Shown here piece by piece: positions 1 to 7,698 of a stretch of 64,000 nt of DNA (the first letter of the stretch is position 1; each line of letters begins with the position of its first letter). Both the position numbers and the translations under genes were made by a program. Origin of the DNA: Luteolibacter yonseiensis (GTDB lineage: Bacteria; Verrucomicrobiota; Verrucomicrobiia; Verrucomicrobiales; Akkermansiaceae); the NCBI RefSeq assembly GCF_016595465.1, contig NZ_JAENIK010000012.1, positions 558,001 through 622,000 of the forward strand, in the 5' to 3' direction. The notes beneath the pieces were generated by a model, which worked only from the letters and a program-made list of their open reading frames with translations, did not search any database and had not been told where the DNA came from.

Positions 1-141
1 GTGCTCTTCAAGCACCCGCTTGCTCCATGCCTCAAGGGAGAGTCCTTCAGCCTGGGCGAACTTCTCTAGCCTGCGGTGCAGTTTGGTTTCGAGCGATACA
101 TTCAGGACTGTCTTGTCCTCGTCGGTGCCGTTGGTGTTCAT
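1..141 (-). CDS. Ribbon-helix-helix-like small protein, 3' end outside window
   Basis: Only the first 47 codons are visible; the gene runs off the left edge. After a short charged N-terminus it has a beta-strand-like VLNVSLETKL segment followed by a helix and a GLSLEAW turn. This pattern fits the ribbon-helix-helix fold of Arc/CopG or HicB-type DNA-binding proteins, often antitoxins or element regulators. It starts three bases after the stop of the upstream small gene, so it is probably the distal gene of the leftward operon. The start was chosen at 141 because it gives the complete strand-helix-helix unit. Its role as an antitoxin is a guess; no toxin is visible. Confidence 0.6.
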   Translation of the reverse strand, partial: MNTNGTDEDKTVLNVSLETKLHRRLEKFAQAEGLSLEAWSKRVLEEH

Positions 142-144
142 GAT

Positions 145-345
145 TCAACCTGCTGCGCTCAGCCATTCCTCGGGTGCCCAGTTGTCCCAGCTTCCATCGG
201 GAATCTCCTCGTCCGGAAGCGAGATCTGGTAGATCCACCGGCTATCACGCCACTCCAATTTGACGACGTATCCGGTGCATGGTTCCTCGTCGCTGGGGAA
301 CTTCACCAGGACCTTTGCCAGTTCTTGGAATTTGGGTTCGTTCAT
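145..345 (-). CDS. Small hypothetical protein (66 aa), acidic
   Basis: Unrecognised acidic protein rich in Trp and Pro, with a likely beta-rich core around YVVKLEWRDSRWIYQISLP. The ATG at 345 overlaps the stop of a 27-codon membrane ORF in an ATGA arrangement, which favours it over the in-frame ATG at 360. The gene sits between that tiny ORF and the ribbon-helix-helix gene, all leftward and tightly packed, so it is probably translated from one message. Nothing in the sequence indicates a function; a small element-encoded accessory protein is the safest reading. Confidence 0.55.
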   Translation of the reverse strand: MNEPKFQELAKVLVKFPSDEEPCTGYVVKLEWRDSRWIYQISLPDEEIPDGSWDNWAPEEWLSAAG

Positions 346-425
346 GGGGTTTTGATCCATCCAAGTTGTTCAAGAATCCAGTGAATGACGACGGCGATCG
401 CAAGGATGGCGACGGTGATTCTCAT
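342..425 (-). CDS. Tiny putative membrane peptide (27 aa)
   Basis: A 27-codon ORF encodes MRITVAILAIAVVIHWILEQ and ends about GWIKTP. One hydrophobic helix covers nearly its whole length. It begins 23 bases after the preceding leftward gene and its stop overlaps the next ATG by ATGA, a sign of translational coupling. There is no convincing ribosome binding site, though this genome rarely shows one. It could be a holin-like or small regulatory membrane peptide, or a chance ORF in a tight operon. Confidence 0.35.
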   Translation of the reverse strand: MRITVAILAIAVVIHWILEQLGWIKTP

Positions 426-448
426 CCCTTCGTAGGAGCGTGGCCACA

Positions 449-1216
449 TTAGCGTCCACGGTTCATTATCTCTCGGTTTTTCCGCTCCTGCTCTGCGGTC
501 TCCAACTGCCATTGTAATCGTTGAGATTCCTCGAGCATTTGTCTTCGTAATTCTTCTTGTTCTCGCCTCAGCTCTCGCAACTGATACGAAGGGTCATTCA
601 GAACTGCGGTTTCTGCCTGACGGCGTGCCTTGTCATTATCCAGCACACTCTGAACTTCAGACCTGTATCGTTCTCTTTGGCTTAACTGCACCGCTCTCGA
701 CGGCGTTGGGATATCTGTCGGGTTCGCAAGTCTGGCCAGAGGTAGAGGTGCCGTGGGCACCTGTTTCGTCGCGATAATCACACCATCTTTGGCGATGTTG
801 ACATTATACCCTTCGGCGATGAGCGACACGGCCACTTCGTTTGCCACTATGAAGGTCCTGTTCGGATCATGCATAACGGGATCGTTCGCGGATCTTAATG
901 CGCTCAGCTTGGCCTGGAGTCGATTTCTGAAAGTTGAGTTTTCAACTGTTATGTCCGGATATCTTTGGCAAGCCGCGGCCACTGAATCTTGCTCCTTTTC
1001 GCTGAAGGTTTTTTCAGCCGGCTTTTCGCTGGCTTCTTTCGCCGCGAGTTTCGCCAATTCATCTTTCAGATACAGCGCCCGGCCTGCCTCACTTGTCACT
1101 CCGTCCCGGGCTGCGGCACTTTCGGCAGCAGCTCGGGCAACCTGTTGTTGCGCGCTTTCTTCTGCCCAAAGAGGGAGGCCTGAGGCCACAAAGATCCCGC
1201 AGATGATCGCTTTCAT
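449..1216 (-). CDS. Exported protein with charged coiled-coil C-terminus (255 aa)
   Basis: The chosen start at 1216 gives MKAIICGIFVASGLPLWAEE, a good Sec signal peptide cleaved near residue 18; the in-frame ATG at 1252 would add a basic extension. The mature part is Ala/Glu/Lys-rich and helical. The last 60 residues (QREQEELRRQ-like heptads, many Gln, Glu and Arg) should form a coiled coil. A central segment around VANEVAVSLIAEGYNVNIAKDG may be a small folded domain. It lies 67 bases after the Pro/Ala-rich gene and before the small membrane ORF, in the same leftward operon. I do not recognise a family. An envelope or structural role for the element is possible but unproven. Confidence 0.6.
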   Translation of the reverse strand: MKAIICGIFVASGLPLWAEESAQQQVARAAAESAAARDGVTSEAGRALYLKDELAKLAAKEASEKPAEKTFSEKEQDSVAAACQRYPDITVENSTFRNRLQAKLSALRSANDPVMHDPNRTFIVANEVAVSLIAEGYNVNIAKDGVIIATKQVPTAPLPLARLANPTDIPTPSRAVQLSQRERYRSEVQSVLDNDKARRQAETAVLNDPSYQLRELRREQEELRRQMLEESQRLQWQLETAEQERKNREIMNRGR

Positions 1217-1283
1217 ATCCGGGCGTTCTATCAGACGCGGTGGACGGTGCAATCGGATTCTCTGGGGCCTGTCCGCTGGCGAA

Positions 1284-2585
1284 TCAATAGCTGTGGCCGG
1301 AGAAGAACGTGCGGAGCGACTTGTAGGATTTGTTCAACACCGAGTTTGGATCCGCCACTGGCAGGTTCGGCGTCTGGTTCCACGCAGCGTTGTAGGCCTT
1401 CCGCTTCGCCCCGCGTTGAGCCTCGATCTCCTGCTCTCGCGCGACACTCCGTGTGTTGGGTGCGGTGAACGCGGGTCCACCCGCGGGGAGGGCTGGCGGC
1501 GTCCTGTAGGCTGGTTGGGGCTTCGCGGGCTGTGGTTTGGCGGAGGCCGGAGGCCCCATGACCGCGGGCGGCGTGGTGAGCTGTCGGAAGGTTGAACCGG
1601 GAGTCAGCGATGGAGTCGCGGCTTTGGGGGGCGCGGCGGGCCCGGGCTGAGGCCCGCCAACGGGCTGCGGATTGCTCACTGCAGGTAAGGCGAAATCCTT
1701 CACGCGGTAGATTGGCAACCCGGCGGCGCTTCGGAATCCATGGATGTTGAGCGGGGAAGGGGATATTCCCATTTTAGGAGGCTGAACCGCCGCCCGGAAT
1801 GCAGATCGTTTTGCTGAATCTGCTTCGATCTTTCTGTGGGCAACCAAGAGATCCGCGGATGCTTGCGCCGTCTTCGCCATGTCCGACTGTGGCGGTTTCG
1901 AGGCAACCTGCGGCGCGGCGGTGCTGGTGTCGCCAGGGGTGTAGCCGAATGGCCTGCCGGTGAGCCGGTTGATACGCTGTGCACCGGATGCGGCGGCAGG
2001 AACCGCGCCGGGGGTGTTCGTCGCGATCTGCGGAGTCAGACCGCCTTCTGCCATACCTGGCTTGAACGGAGCCATGCCGACCTGCGTTGCTCCGCTGGGA
2101 AGCTGACCGAGGCGGCGAGCAGGGGATTCTGGACGGGGTGGGGGAGCTGGAACCGCGGTGGTTCCGGTGATTGAATCCGGGATTTCAGGAATAGCACCAG
2201 CCACGCGGTTCCACGCGGGTCCGGAGACGCCGAGTTGGTTGGCGCGCTCCTGCATCTCCGGTGTGATGCCGCTGCGTCCGGCACGAACCATCTCCGCGTG
2301 GAGCGCCTGGCGGGCGGAGAGATTCTCATCCGGAGCTCGGGAGTTCATGCTCGTCTGCCGATCGAGTCCCGGCGTCGACGGGTTGCCGATCGCCGAACCA
2401 TCTTTCGGGCCCTGACGGACGCGGGAACCGAGCGGCATCCCGTAACGGTCGATCGCACCGATCACCGTGCCGTCCGTGGCGTAGTGAATGCGGGTCATTC
2501 CCGCGGCCTTCTCAGGCGAGGGTGGACGGGCGTCGATTCTGGTGCGTGCGTTCGGATTCCAGTCGTCACGGTATCTGCGGGCCAT
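1284..2585 (-). CDS. Low-complexity Pro/Ala-rich hypothetical protein (433 aa)
   Basis: The protein has a basic N-terminus (MARRYRDDWNPNARTRID) followed by about 400 residues dominated by Pro, Ala, Gly and Gln with no clear domain. An early segment, DGTVIGAIDRYGMPLGSRV, is the only part that looks folded. The ATG at 2585 was preferred to the one at 2606. Such extended, disordered proteins occur among phage structural and secreted element proteins, but no homology is apparent by eye. It is the first gene of the leftward operon and is divergent from the ImmA-type gene, with 104 bases between them that must hold both promoters. Confidence 0.5.
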   Translation of the reverse strand: MARRYRDDWNPNARTRIDARPPSPEKAAGMTRIHYATDGTVIGAIDRYGMPLGSRVRQGPKDGSAIGNPSTPGLDRQTSMNSRAPDENLSARQALHAEMVRAGRSGITPEMQERANQLGVSGPAWNRVAGAIPEIPDSITGTTAVPAPPPRPESPARRLGQLPSGATQVGMAPFKPGMAEGGLTPQIATNTPGAVPAAASGAQRINRLTGRPFGYTPGDTSTAAPQVASKPPQSDMAKTAQASADLLVAHRKIEADSAKRSAFRAAVQPPKMGISPSPLNIHGFRSAAGLPIYRVKDFALPAVSNPQPVGGPQPGPAAPPKAATPSLTPGSTFRQLTTPPAVMGPPASAKPQPAKPQPAYRTPPALPAGGPAFTAPNTRSVAREQEIEAQRGAKRKAYNAAWNQTPNLPVADPNSVLNKSYKSLRTFFSGHSY

Positions 2586-2689
2586 GCGAGAACCTACCAA
2601 CCTCACGCGGCCTCAGTAACGGGCGCAGTCCTGAGTTTTGATCGGATTATATTGCTTTCTCAAGCGGATCATGCTTCCAGTATCGGCAA

Positions 2690-3166
2690 ATGTATTCGAA
2701 ATGCGACATTGAGGAGAAGGCGCGCAAGGAGATTGTGCGTGCCGATGTCGAGGGTATCGTTCCGGTTCCCTTGGACCGGATTGCCCGTGCGCTCGGGTAT
2801 GAACCATACAAGTTCGAAGGCAGCGGAGACGTCAGCGGCCTCGTGGACTACGAAAACAAACGGATTTACATCAACGGGAACGAGTCTCCACAGCGTCAGC
2901 GATTCACCCTCGCGCATGAAATCGGCCACGCTGTTTTGCATCCAGGTCAGCGGATCGTGGATTACCGTAGGAACATCGATGCACCGAATACTCCGGTCGA
3001 GCGGGAAGCTAACCAGTTCGCATCGGAACTGATAATGCCCCGGGAACGATTTAAATCTGCATGGAGGGAACGCGGGGGCAACGTTTACCGGGTCGCCGCA
3101 TACTTCGGCGTTTCTCATGCCGCCGCTAGTATTCGAGCAAAGGATCTCGGAATGGAACTTCCATGA
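2690..3166 (+). CDS. ImmA/IrrE-family metallo-endopeptidase
   Basis: A 158-residue protein with the zinc protease signature AHEIGHAVLHP (HEXXH) near residue 85 and the downstream helix EREANQFASELIMP that supplies the third ligand region. This matches the ImmA/IrrE (COG2856) family. Members cleave or inactivate Xre-type repressors on mobile elements, as Bacillus ImmA does for the ICEBs1 repressor. Its length is typical of stand-alone members. The usual upstream Xre repressor gene is missing here; the neighbour on the left is divergent and unrelated. The stop overlaps the following membrane gene by ATGA, so the two are translationally coupled. The target repressor may lie outside the window. 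Confidence 0.88.
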   Translation: MYSKCDIEEKARKEIVRADVEGIVPVPLDRIARALGYEPYKFEGSGDVSGLVDYENKRIYINGNESPQRQRFTLAHEIGHAVLHPGQRIVDYRRNIDAPNTPVEREANQFASELIMPRERFKSAWRERGGNVYRVAAYFGVSHAAASIRAKDLGMELP

Positions 3167-3537
3167 GCATCGAAATTGAGACTAAATTCTCTCCCGATTT
3201 CGAGGCCATCTTAAGGTCTATCGAGCAAGATCGCCCGGTGCCTGTTGATTCGCTTCCGTCAGATGTTGCTGCTAACGGGAAGCGTGACCTTGAACTTCAA
3301 GCGCTGGCGCAGACCCTTGCTTTGCGCTACTGGGTGGCGGGATTTGTCGGGGTTCTTCTCCTCATGGAACTCATCGGCCTTTTCATGATTGTCGTTTGGC
3401 AAGGCCGTGGTCATTTCCATCTTGGGGATACGGTTTTCGGATTTCTGACCACAGGAGTCTTGCTTCAGACGTTTTTCAGCTTTCGGACGATTGTAACGCA
3501 CCTTTTCCCGGACGGTGCGAAGGAGTTCAAGAACTGA
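3163..3537 (+). CDS. Small two-helix membrane protein (124 aa)
   Basis: The N-terminal 55 residues are soluble and acidic. Two hydrophobic helices follow, around YWVAGFVGVLLLMELIGLF and TVFGFLTTGVLLQTFFSF, and a short basic tail. It is coupled to the ImmA-type protease by a four-base overlap, so it is likely its functional partner, perhaps a membrane anchor, sensor or immunity/exclusion protein. It has no recognised family. Its 3' end overlaps the convergent integrase gene by about 11 bases, which is unusual and argues for a compact element. Confidence 0.65.
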   Translation: MSIEIETKFSPDFEAILRSIEQDRPVPVDSLPSDVAANGKRDLELQALAQTLALRYWVAGFVGVLLLMELIGLFMIVVWQGRGHFHLGDTVFGFLTTGVLLQTFFSFRTIVTHLFPDGAKEFKN

Positions 3538-4576
3538 GCCCAAGCTTGGCCGCACTCGCCAGTCCGTGGTCATCGCGGCCGTGGAAGTAGGTTTTCAGGA
3601 CCAGCGCGCCGCCATCCTTATGCCCGAGCCATTTCGACACCGTCGGCACGTCCACGCCGCACTCCAGCGCCCATGTGGCGAAGAAGTGCCGCAGGTCATG
3701 CACGCGGAGGTGGGGGATCTGCAGGCGTTCGCACGCGTTTGCCAGTGCGACTTTGGGTGTCTTCAGCTTGAACACCGGCCCGGTGGCGTTCTCGGGTCGC
3801 ATCTTGTCCAGAATGGCCCGCAGCGGCGGCGAGATGGGAAGCCTCCGCGTGTCGGCGCCCTTCGTCCCGGAAACTCCCGATTTGAACCGGATCCAGTCCT
3901 TGGTGATGTCCTCCCATTGGAGAGCAACCGCCTGCCCGTGCCGGCATCCGGCATAGGCCAAAAATTCGATGTAGTTGCCCGCCTCCTCCGAGTGCGCCTT
4001 CCTCTGGGCCCGAACGTCCTCGATGACCATCTCCACGGTTTCCTTCGACGGGATATGAAGGTCCTTTTCCGTCACTTTCATCCGTTTCAGGCCCGCCGTG
4101 GGATCGTCCAGCCGCAAACCCAGTTCGACGATCGCCTTGCCCACCCGCTTGGCCACCCCGAGCAGGTTGTTCGCCCGCTGCGCGTGATACTGCTTCGCCA
4201 TCCTCATCCACCACTTTCCGGCCTCTCCCGCTGTCCAGGATCTCGCGTGCACGGCCACCGGAAGGGTTTCCTTCAGGACCTTCAGAATGTCGCGGTAGAA
4301 TAGGATCGTGCGTGGTTGGAGCTGGGGCTGAGTGGTGATCCGCTCTGCCACGACGGCAAGAACATCACCGATCGTCCTGACATGGGCGGCGTTCGGCTGG
4401 AGCACCGCGGCGGCCCGCATCCCGGCGAGCAGGTCATCGCGTTTGATCTTGGCGATCCGCAGGTCGGAAGTTCCCAAGGACACCCGTTTGACCTTGCCTT
4501 CCACCTTGGCCCGTAGATAGATCGTTCCGGCCCGGTGCCTCACCAAATTCTCCCCGACTTGCGTCCAATCGCTCAT
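3527..4576 (-). CDS. Tyrosine-type site-specific recombinase/integrase
   Basis: A 349-residue integrase of normal length. The N-terminal part is an arm- and core-binding SAM-like region. The C-terminal catalytic domain shows Arg in AYAGCRHGQAVAL, the HDLRH box, the second His in WLGHKD and the Tyr nucleophile in LKTYFH, so the full R-H-R-H-Y set appears intact. It should integrate and excise the element on its left. The gene reads leftward, away from tRNA-Leu, and begins about 105 bases before the tRNA. Two short direct repeats (ggtggtcaa) at about 4617-4642 may be arm-type binding sites. Which end of the element this represents is uncertain. Confidence 0.93.
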   Translation of the reverse strand: MSDWTQVGENLVRHRAGTIYLRAKVEGKVKRVSLGTSDLRIAKIKRDDLLAGMRAAAVLQPNAAHVRTIGDVLAVVAERITTQPQLQPRTILFYRDILKVLKETLPVAVHARSWTAGEAGKWWMRMAKQYHAQRANNLLGVAKRVGKAIVELGLRLDDPTAGLKRMKVTEKDLHIPSKETVEMVIEDVRAQRKAHSEEAGNYIEFLAYAGCRHGQAVALQWEDITKDWIRFKSGVSGTKGADTRRLPISPPLRAILDKMRPENATGPVFKLKTPKVALANACERLQIPHLRVHDLRHFFATWALECGVDVPTVSKWLGHKDGGALVLKTYFHGRDDHGLASAAKLGLSS

Positions 4577-4681
4577 GTCCTGCTAATAGGACAAAAAGCT
4601 GAAGCCCGCAAGACCGGTGGTCAAGGTAGGTGGTCAACGGGTGCTATCAAAGCTCCATAAGTTATTGATAAACGAATAAAA

Positions 4682-4764
4682 GCCGCTGTGATGGAATGGT
4701 AGACATCGCAGACTTAAAATCTGTTGGGCGCAAGCCCGTGTCGGTTCGAGTCCGACCAGCGGTA
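4682..4764 (+). tRNA. tRNA-Leu (anticodon TAA)
   Basis: Acceptor strands GCCGCTG and CAGCGGT pair over seven positions with one G-T. The anticodon loop reads CTTAAAA, giving UAA. A long variable arm (GGGCGCAAGCCC) marks it as class II, and the T arm is GTCGG-TTCGAGT-CCGAC. CCA is not encoded in full (ACC follows). It is probably the attachment landmark for the element on its left. Confidence 0.95.
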
Positions 4765-4791
4765 CCCTGAAGCCTGCGAAGAATGGCGTTT

Positions 4792-4828
4792 GGGTGGTTT
4801 TTTCTCGAACAATTCGAGCTGACCACCC
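4792..4828 (+). terminator. Nested hairpin after tRNA-Leu, probable terminator
   Basis: GGGTGGT at 4792-4798 pairs with ACCACCC at 4822-4828, and inside it CTCGAA (4804-4809) pairs with TTCGAG (4813-4818). A short T run follows the outer stem. Position and form fit the end of the tRNA transcript; the weak T tract keeps confidence moderate. Confidence 0.55.
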
Positions 4829-5146
4829 TTTCAGAATGTTTGCAGGGAAGGGAGGAATCGGTTGTTTCGATGTATATCTTAGGAGCCATTGATTCGGGTT
4901 GGGGGTGGTATTTCGCTGCGGGAGAGGACTTCCCGAAAAATTGATTCGCGGAAGGTGTCGGCCTTCGTCCGGAAACTTCGTTTATCAGATAAGAGGGAAA
5001 ATTGCGCCCCCCGTTTGAAACCCAACCTCACGCGCCGTTCTCCGACCCCGGTTCAGACCTTCAACCCATCTGTCCCGGTTCGCAAGCAGCTGGTTAGGCC
5101 TCGGTCTGAAGCAGTTCTCCCTCGTCTTCAAAAACCACAAATCAAA
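4829..5146. other. Intergenic leader upstream of the surface protein gene
   Basis: About 320 bases with no recognisable gene. The reading frame of the downstream gene stays open through it by chance back to 4889, but that translation is basic and low in hydrophobicity, with no signal peptide. Promoter and untranslated leader for the gene at 5147 must lie here; I could not pick convincing promoter boxes. Confidence 0.5.
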
Positions 5147-7522
5147 ATGAAACCCAAAAACCGTTTGAAATTCTCATCGCCCAAAGCAAACCGGGCTTTA
5201 CCCAGGCTGGCCCATGGCGCCGGCTCGGGTGTCGTCCTGTGCTTCGCCGGACTGTCCATGCTGTCAGGCCAGGCTATTGCAGGGGACGCGACCTGGAACG
5301 TCATCGCCAACGCGTTCACCCGCGATTGGAATGCCAATGCCAACTGGACTCCGAACACGACCTTTCCCAATGGAGTCGGTGAGATCGCAACGATGGATAC
5401 CAAGAACATCACCGGAGGGGTGACACAGAACATCGTGAACCTGAACGTGCCGATCACCGTCGGGCAGCTTCTGCTCGGGGACACGAACAACACCGCTTTC
5501 TATTCGATCCGTGCAGGCACGGCGGGATCGCTGATCTTCGACAACACCGGCACCACGAACGCGGTCCTCACCGACAGCGCGACCGCTGGCACCAGCACGA
5601 CCAATCCGGACAATATCACGGCGAACATTGTTCTGAATGATTCCATCGATATCACCACGAATTCCACGAACAACACCTTCACCATCACCGGGAACATCTC
5701 GGAAGGAGAAGCAGGGAAATCCGTGACGAAAAAGGGAGCCGGCATCCTCGCGTTCCAATTGGGCGTGGGAGGGGCGAACTCCTACACCGGAACGACCACC
5801 ATTGAGAATGGAACCCTGAGACTGACGGGAGCCTCCTCGGCGGGTGCCGCCACCTCGGCCATCGCCTTGGGGAATGCGACATCCATCGCTTCCAATCTGA
5901 ATGTGACCCTCCGGATCAATGGCGCGACCGTTCTCGCACGTGATGTCACCGTAGGCGCGAGCGATGCCGTCACTACCGGCCTTTACACGATCGACACCGA
6001 CAACGGCGCCAGCGCCGCAGGCGTTTCCGGGAATATCGCGCTGAACCAGAACCTGATGATTTCCGGTGCCACGAGCGGAGGATTCGCCATTTCCGGGAAT
6101 ATCACATCAAACACGGCCAATACGCGGACGCTGACTTTCGGCGGGAGCGCCAACACGGTCACCGCTTCCGGCGTGATTGGCGGGGGGCTCGGAACCATCG
6201 ACCTCGTCAAGGTGGGGGCGGGAACCACGAGGCTCACCGGGACGAACACCTACACGGGAACCACCACGGTCAATGGTGGCATTCTCGCCATCTGGGGAGC
6301 GGGAACCCTGAATGCGGGCAGCTACGCCGGAAACATCGCGAACGCCGGCTCATTCAGATACGAAAGCTCCGCCGCCCAGACTCTTTCGGGAGTCATCAGC
6401 GGCGCGGGTGGCCTTGTGAAAAACGGCACCGGCACGCTGACCCTCACCGGAGCCAACGAATATACGGGAGGCACTGCGGTGACCTCCGGCATCGTCATCG
6501 CGCGGCATAACAATGCGTTCGGCGCGAGCGGCCAGGTAACACAGACCTCCCGGACAGGTGCCGTTCATTTGGAAGGTGGGATTTCGATTCCATCTTCCAT
6601 CACCTTCCTGACAAGCAACGATGGCACGACCGTCGGTGCCGTCGGTTATTCGATCAACAACGCCAGCGGCGACAACACCATCAACGGAACCATCAGAATG
6701 ACAAGCGGTGGCGGAGGAACGGTCATCCAGTCCACCAGTGGAACCCTGACGCTGGCCGGGGAGATCTCCAGTGATTCGCCACGCTCCCTCACACTCCAAG
6801 GTGCCTCCTCCAACGACAACACCGTCAGCGGGGTCATTTCCAATGGAACAACAGGCTTGACCGGGGTGACGAAAGCAGGGACCGGGACCTGGGTGCTCAC
6901 GGCTGCCAATACCTATACCGGCGAGACCCTCGTGAGCGCGGGGACCTTGTTGGTCAATGGTTCGCTGGGCGAGACCGCGGTGAACGTCAATGGTGGCACC
7001 TTGGGCGGTACCGGCACGATTGCCGGTTCGGTGACCGTAGGGGCTGCGACCTACTCGCCGGGCGCAAGTCCCGGGTCGCTGGAAATCGCCGACAATCTCA
7101 CCCTTGGTTCCGGGACCATCACCAGTATCGAGCTTGGCGGCACCGACTTCACCCTGAATGGAACGGAGCAGTACGACCGCACGAAGCTGACCGGCGCTTC
7201 TTCAGTTCTCACCTTGGCTGGCACTCTGGCGGTCAGCATGTTCGGCGGCTTCACGATTGACGACTACCAGGCGTTCGGAATTTTCCAACTGGAATCCGGA
7301 GCAAGCCTGACCGGCGCATTCGATGGTCTGGCCGAAGGTGCGCTGGTGGGCACATTCGGAGGCAAGGGACTGTTCATCACCTATCAGGGCGATTTTGGTG
7401 ATTCCGGCCCTGTCGCCATCACCGGAGGGAATGACGTGGTTCTCTACAGCATTCCCGAGCCGGGCTCGGCCGGGCTCGCGGGACTTGCCGCGCTGATGTT
7501 CCTACGCCGCCGTCGCCGCTGA
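5147..7522 (+). CDS. Autotransporter-repeat surface protein with PEP-CTERM-type tail
   Basis: A 791-residue secreted protein. The start at 5147 gives a basic N-region and a long hydrophobic stretch ending SGQAIAG, a signal peptide cleaved near residue 47. The mature part is Thr/Gly/Asn-rich and repetitive, with several copies of the autotransporter-associated beta-strand motif (for example GTNTYTGTTTVNGG, GANEYTGGTAV and AANTYTGETLVSAGTL), predicting a parallel beta-helix. The last 25 residues read IPEPGSAGLAGLAALMFLRR plus more Arg: a PEP motif, a hydrophobic helix and an Arg cluster, the sorting signal for exosortase-type anchoring. There is no autotransporter barrel, so the helix is probably displayed by the PEP-CTERM route. 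Proteins of this design are abundant in Verrucomicrobiota; adhesion or polymer binding is a guess. Confidence 0.9.
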   Translation: MKPKNRLKFSSPKANRALPRLAHGAGSGVVLCFAGLSMLSGQAIAGDATWNVIANAFTRDWNANANWTPNTTFPNGVGEIATMDTKNITGGVTQNIVNLNVPITVGQLLLGDTNNTAFYSIRAGTAGSLIFDNTGTTNAVLTDSATAGTSTTNPDNITANIVLNDSIDITTNSTNNTFTITGNISEGEAGKSVTKKGAGILAFQLGVGGANSYTGTTTIENGTLRLTGASSAGAATSAIALGNATSIASNLNVTLRINGATVLARDVTVGASDAVTTGLYTIDTDNGASAAGVSGNIALNQNLMISGATSGGFAISGNITSNTANTRTLTFGGSANTVTASGVIGGGLGTIDLVKVGAGTTRLTGTNTYTGTTTVNGGILAIWGAGTLNAGSYAGNIANAGSFRYESSAAQTLSGVISGAGGLVKNGTGTLTLTGANEYTGGTAVTSGIVIARHNNAFGASGQVTQTSRTGAVHLEGGISIPSSITFLTSNDGTTVGAVGYSINNASGDNTINGTIRMTSGGGGTVIQSTSGTLTLAGEISSDSPRSLTLQGASSNDNTVSGVISNGTTGLTGVTKAGTGTWVLTAANTYTGETLVSAGTLLVNGSLGETAVNVNGGTLGGTGTIAGSVTVGAATYSPGASPGSLEIADNLTLGSGTITSIELGGTDFTLNGTEQYDRTKLTGASSVLTLAGTLAVSMFGGFTIDDYQAFGIFQLESGASLTGAFDGLAEGALVGTFGGKGLFITYQGDFGDSGPVAITGGNDVVLYSIPEPGSAGLAGLAALMFLRRRRR

Positions 7523-7698
7523 CATCGGCGGGAGATTGCCAGGGTGTTGCGATGGTTGGTTGGGATTCCAACACCCGGGCGACAAAATCTCACCCGTCCT
7601 TCCTCCGTTGGTATGCGGTGGTGGGACGGGTTTCTCTTGGGATGAGGAAACCTGAAACCGAACTTGATTCGTCCTGTTCGGGAACTATCCATCACCCC

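Larger units (their letters stand above)
1..4640. mobile_element. End of an integrated element (prophage or island) beside tRNA-Leu
   Basis: This stretch groups a tyrosine recombinase, an ImmA-type protease, small unknown genes and a low-complexity Pro/Ala-rich protein, a mix typical of prophage or island DNA and unlike the housekeeping genes to the right. The integrase begins about 105 bases from the 5' end of tRNA-Leu and reads away from it. The element continues past the left edge, so its other end and cargo are unseen. The right boundary is inferred to lie between the integrase start and the tRNA; I found no clear duplicated attachment core within the window. No capsid, terminase or tail gene is recognisable, so prophage versus island is undecided. 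Confidence 0.6.

Noticed and set aside
4889-5146. N-terminal extension of the autotransporter-repeat protein
   Set aside because: It would bury the signal peptide behind 86 basic residues.
5147-7522. CRISPR-like or tandem DNA repeat inside the surface protein gene
   Set aside because: The repeats are at protein level, degenerate in DNA and irregular in length; no spacer pattern exists anywhere in the window.
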